From Acidobacteriota bacterium (lineage in GTDB: Bacteria; Acidobacteriota; Blastocatellia; Pyrinomonadales; Pyrinomonadaceae), in the NCBI GenBank assembly GCA_005790265.1, contig SXVE01000357.1, positions 1-8,106 of the forward strand: a stretch of DNA of 8,106 nt. The letters are read 5' to 3'. The position numbers and the translations under genes are program-made. This document shows, one piece after another, positions 6,672 to 8,106 of this stretch (the first letter of the stretch is position 1; every line of letters starts with the position of its first letter). The notes beneath the pieces were generated by a model. The model saw nothing but the letters and a program-made list of their open reading frames with translations, had not been told where the DNA came from and searched no databases.

Positions 6672-8106
6672 ATGAGTAAAACATTTTTCGTACTTTCGTT
6701 TTTGTTAATTTGCGCCACTCTCGCGTCAGCGCAAACATCGTCCGCGCCAATGCTGTTTCGGCAGCCGACGATGAATCAAACGGACATCGTTTTCGTTTAC
6801 GCGGGCGATTTGTGGCGGGTTGATCGCGGCGGCGGCGCGGCGATTCGCTTGACGAGCGGCGCCGGAACGGAAACCGCGCCGATTTTTTCGCCGGACGGAA
6901 ATTCGATTGCTTTTACCGGCGAATACGACGGAAACGTTGACGCCTTCGTGATTCCGGCAAGCGGCGGCGAGCCGAAACGCATCACTTATCATCCGGGCGC
7001 CGATCAAGTCGTCGGCTGGACGCCCGACGGAAATTCAATCGTTTTTCTCTCGACGCGCGCAACCGGAATGCCGACGCCGCGAATGTACACGATGCCGATT
7101 TCCGGAGTCGGTTTGCCGAACGAGCTGCCGTTTCCGATGGCGGGCGGCGCGGCTTCTTTTTCGCCGGACGGCGCGCGCATCGCTTATATGCCGCTCGCAC
7201 CGGCGACGGCGCAGTGGAAAATGTATCGCGGCGGACGAACGGCGAAAATCTGGATCGGCAATCTGGCGGATTCGTCGGTCGAAGAAATTCCGCGCACGAA
7301 TTCCAACGATTACGCGCCGATGTGGATGAACGATAAAATCTATTTTCTCTCTGACCGCAACGGCAAAAACGTCACGCTTTTTTCCTACGACACGAAAACG
7401 AAACGAGTCGCACAGGCGATTAACAACAGCGGACTCGATTTGAAAACCGCTTCCGCCGGTGCGGGCGCGATTGTTTACGAGCAATTCGGCTCGATCAACG
7501 TTTTCAATCCGAATTCGGGCAAAAGCGAACGAATAAACATCAACTTAAGCGGCGATCTGGCGCAAGTGCGACCGCGTTACGAGCGCGTGGCGCCGCGTAT
7601 TCAAAACGTCGCGATTTCGCCGACCGGCGCGCGCGCCGTGTTTGAAGCGCGCGGCGAGATTTTAAGCGTGCCGCTCGAAAAAGGAAACGCGCGCAATTTG
7701 ACCAACACGCCCGGAGCTGCCGAACGCGATCCGGCGTGGTCGCCGGACGGTAAATGGATTGCGTATTTCTCGGATGAATCGGGCGAATACGCGCTGCATC
7801 TGCGCGATCAAACCGGAATGGGCGAAGTCAAAAAAATCTCTCTCGGAAATCCTTCGTCGTATTTTTACCAGCCGCATTTTTCGCCGGACAGCAAAAAGAT
7901 TTTGTTTACCGACAAGCGTTTGAACGTCTGGTATTTAGACATTGAAAAAGGCGCGCCAATCAAAGTTGACACGACCGTTTACGAAAATCCGTTTCCCGTG
8001 CTCGATCCGTCGTGGTCGCCCGATTCCAAATGGATCGTTTATACGAAACAATTGAAAAATCGTTTGTGCGCCGTTCACGTTTACTCGCTCGATTCCGGCA
8101 AAGCGA
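6672..8106 (+). CDS. Second secreted Tricorn-type protease, N-terminal part (cut by window edge)
   Basis: The frame is open from ATG 6672 to the end, giving 478 residues plus one base. It starts with a signal peptide, MSKTFFVLSFLLICATLASA, cut before QTSSAP. The rest is the N-terminal beta-propeller of a Tricorn protease, with PD40-type blades: FSPDGNSIAFTGEYDGN, WTPDGNSIVFLSTR, FSPDGARIAYMP, WSPDGKWIAYFSDE and WSPDSKWIVYTKQ. It aligns with the first Tricorn protein along its length without large gaps, and 33 residues (7740-7838 versus 4227-4325) are identical. The protease core, PDZ and catalytic residues lie outside the window, so activity cannot be judged. The family is usually about 1050-1150 residues, so over half is missing here. 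It is a likely tandem duplicate and probably co-expressed with its neighbour, 111 bp upstream. Only the start codon and the N-terminal domain are certain. Confidence 0.92.
   Translation, partial: MSKTFFVLSFLLICATLASAQTSSAPMLFRQPTMNQTDIVFVYAGDLWRVDRGGGAAIRLTSGAGTETAPIFSPDGNSIAFTGEYDGNVDAFVIPASGGEPKRITYHPGADQVVGWTPDGNSIVFLSTRATGMPTPRMYTMPISGVGLPNELPFPMAGGAASFSPDGARIAYMPLAPATAQWKMYRGGRTAKIWIGNLADSSVEEIPRTNSNDYAPMWMNDKIYFLSDRNGKNVTLFSYDTKTKRVAQAINNSGLDLKTASAGAGAIVYEQFGSINVFNPNSGKSERININLSGDLAQVRPRYERVAPRIQNVAISPTGARAVFEARGEILSVPLEKGNARNLTNTPGAAERDPAWSPDGKWIAYFSDESGEYALHLRDQTGMGEVKKISLGNPSSYFYQPHFSPDSKKILFTDKRLNVWYLDIEKGAPIKVDTTVYENPFPVLDPSWSPDSKWIVYTKQLKNRLCAVHVYSLDSGKA

Noticed and set aside
6711..6716. 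Cys in the second Tricorn leader (LLIC) as a lipoprotein signal
   Set aside because: The residue before Cys is Ile rather than Gly/Ala/Ser, and a good signal peptidase I site (ASA before Q) lies downstream.

Overview
The window is bacterial chromosomal DNA of moderate-to-high GC, with a marked preference for GCG, CGC, GAA and AAA codons. Its gene set is a Uma2-type endonuclease fold, a DUF790/Bax1 nuclease, a YihY membrane protein and two large secreted Tricorn-type proteases in tandem. Together with the A-rich coding style, this suggests an Acidobacteriota genome, probably Blastocatellia/Pyrinomonadaceae. The lineage is an inference; there is no rRNA or marker gene here to prove it.

Layout. 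On the minus strand, 1594 down to 1 holds a likely two-gene operon: a DUF790/Bax1-family nuclease (392-1594), then, 37 bp downstream, a Uma2 family protein (354-1) cut by the window edge. A divergent intergenic region separates them from a plus-strand gene for a YihY/BrkB-type six-helix membrane protein (best start 1806, stop 2777). After a 385-bp region with no convincing gene (2778-3162) come two Tricorn protease genes in direct tandem. That region holds a triplicated 12-mer, a candidate promoter and a strong GC-rich hairpin. The first Tricorn gene is complete (about 3163-6560); the second starts at 6672 and runs off the right edge. The 111-bp gap between them contains an AT-rich element with a 21-22-nt tandem duplication and an imperfect inverted repeat.

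Function. The two Tricorn proteins carry, or once carried, signal peptides, so they probably act on peptides outside the cytoplasm, unlike archaeal Tricorn. They look like a tandem duplication, sharing domain order, the sequence around the ribosome binding site and long identical peptide blocks. The minus-strand pair are two nuclease-fold proteins and may serve DNA repair or processing; Bax1 proteins normally partner an XPB-type helicase, which is not visible here.

The most notable observation is at the start of the first Tricorn gene. A good ribosome binding site and ATG (3163) lead into a stop after five codons, while the -1 frame continues into a perfect signal peptide and the whole 1132-residue protease. 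The switch point is an A7 run followed closely by T4. This is a real frameshift, a recoding site, or a homopolymer sequencing error.
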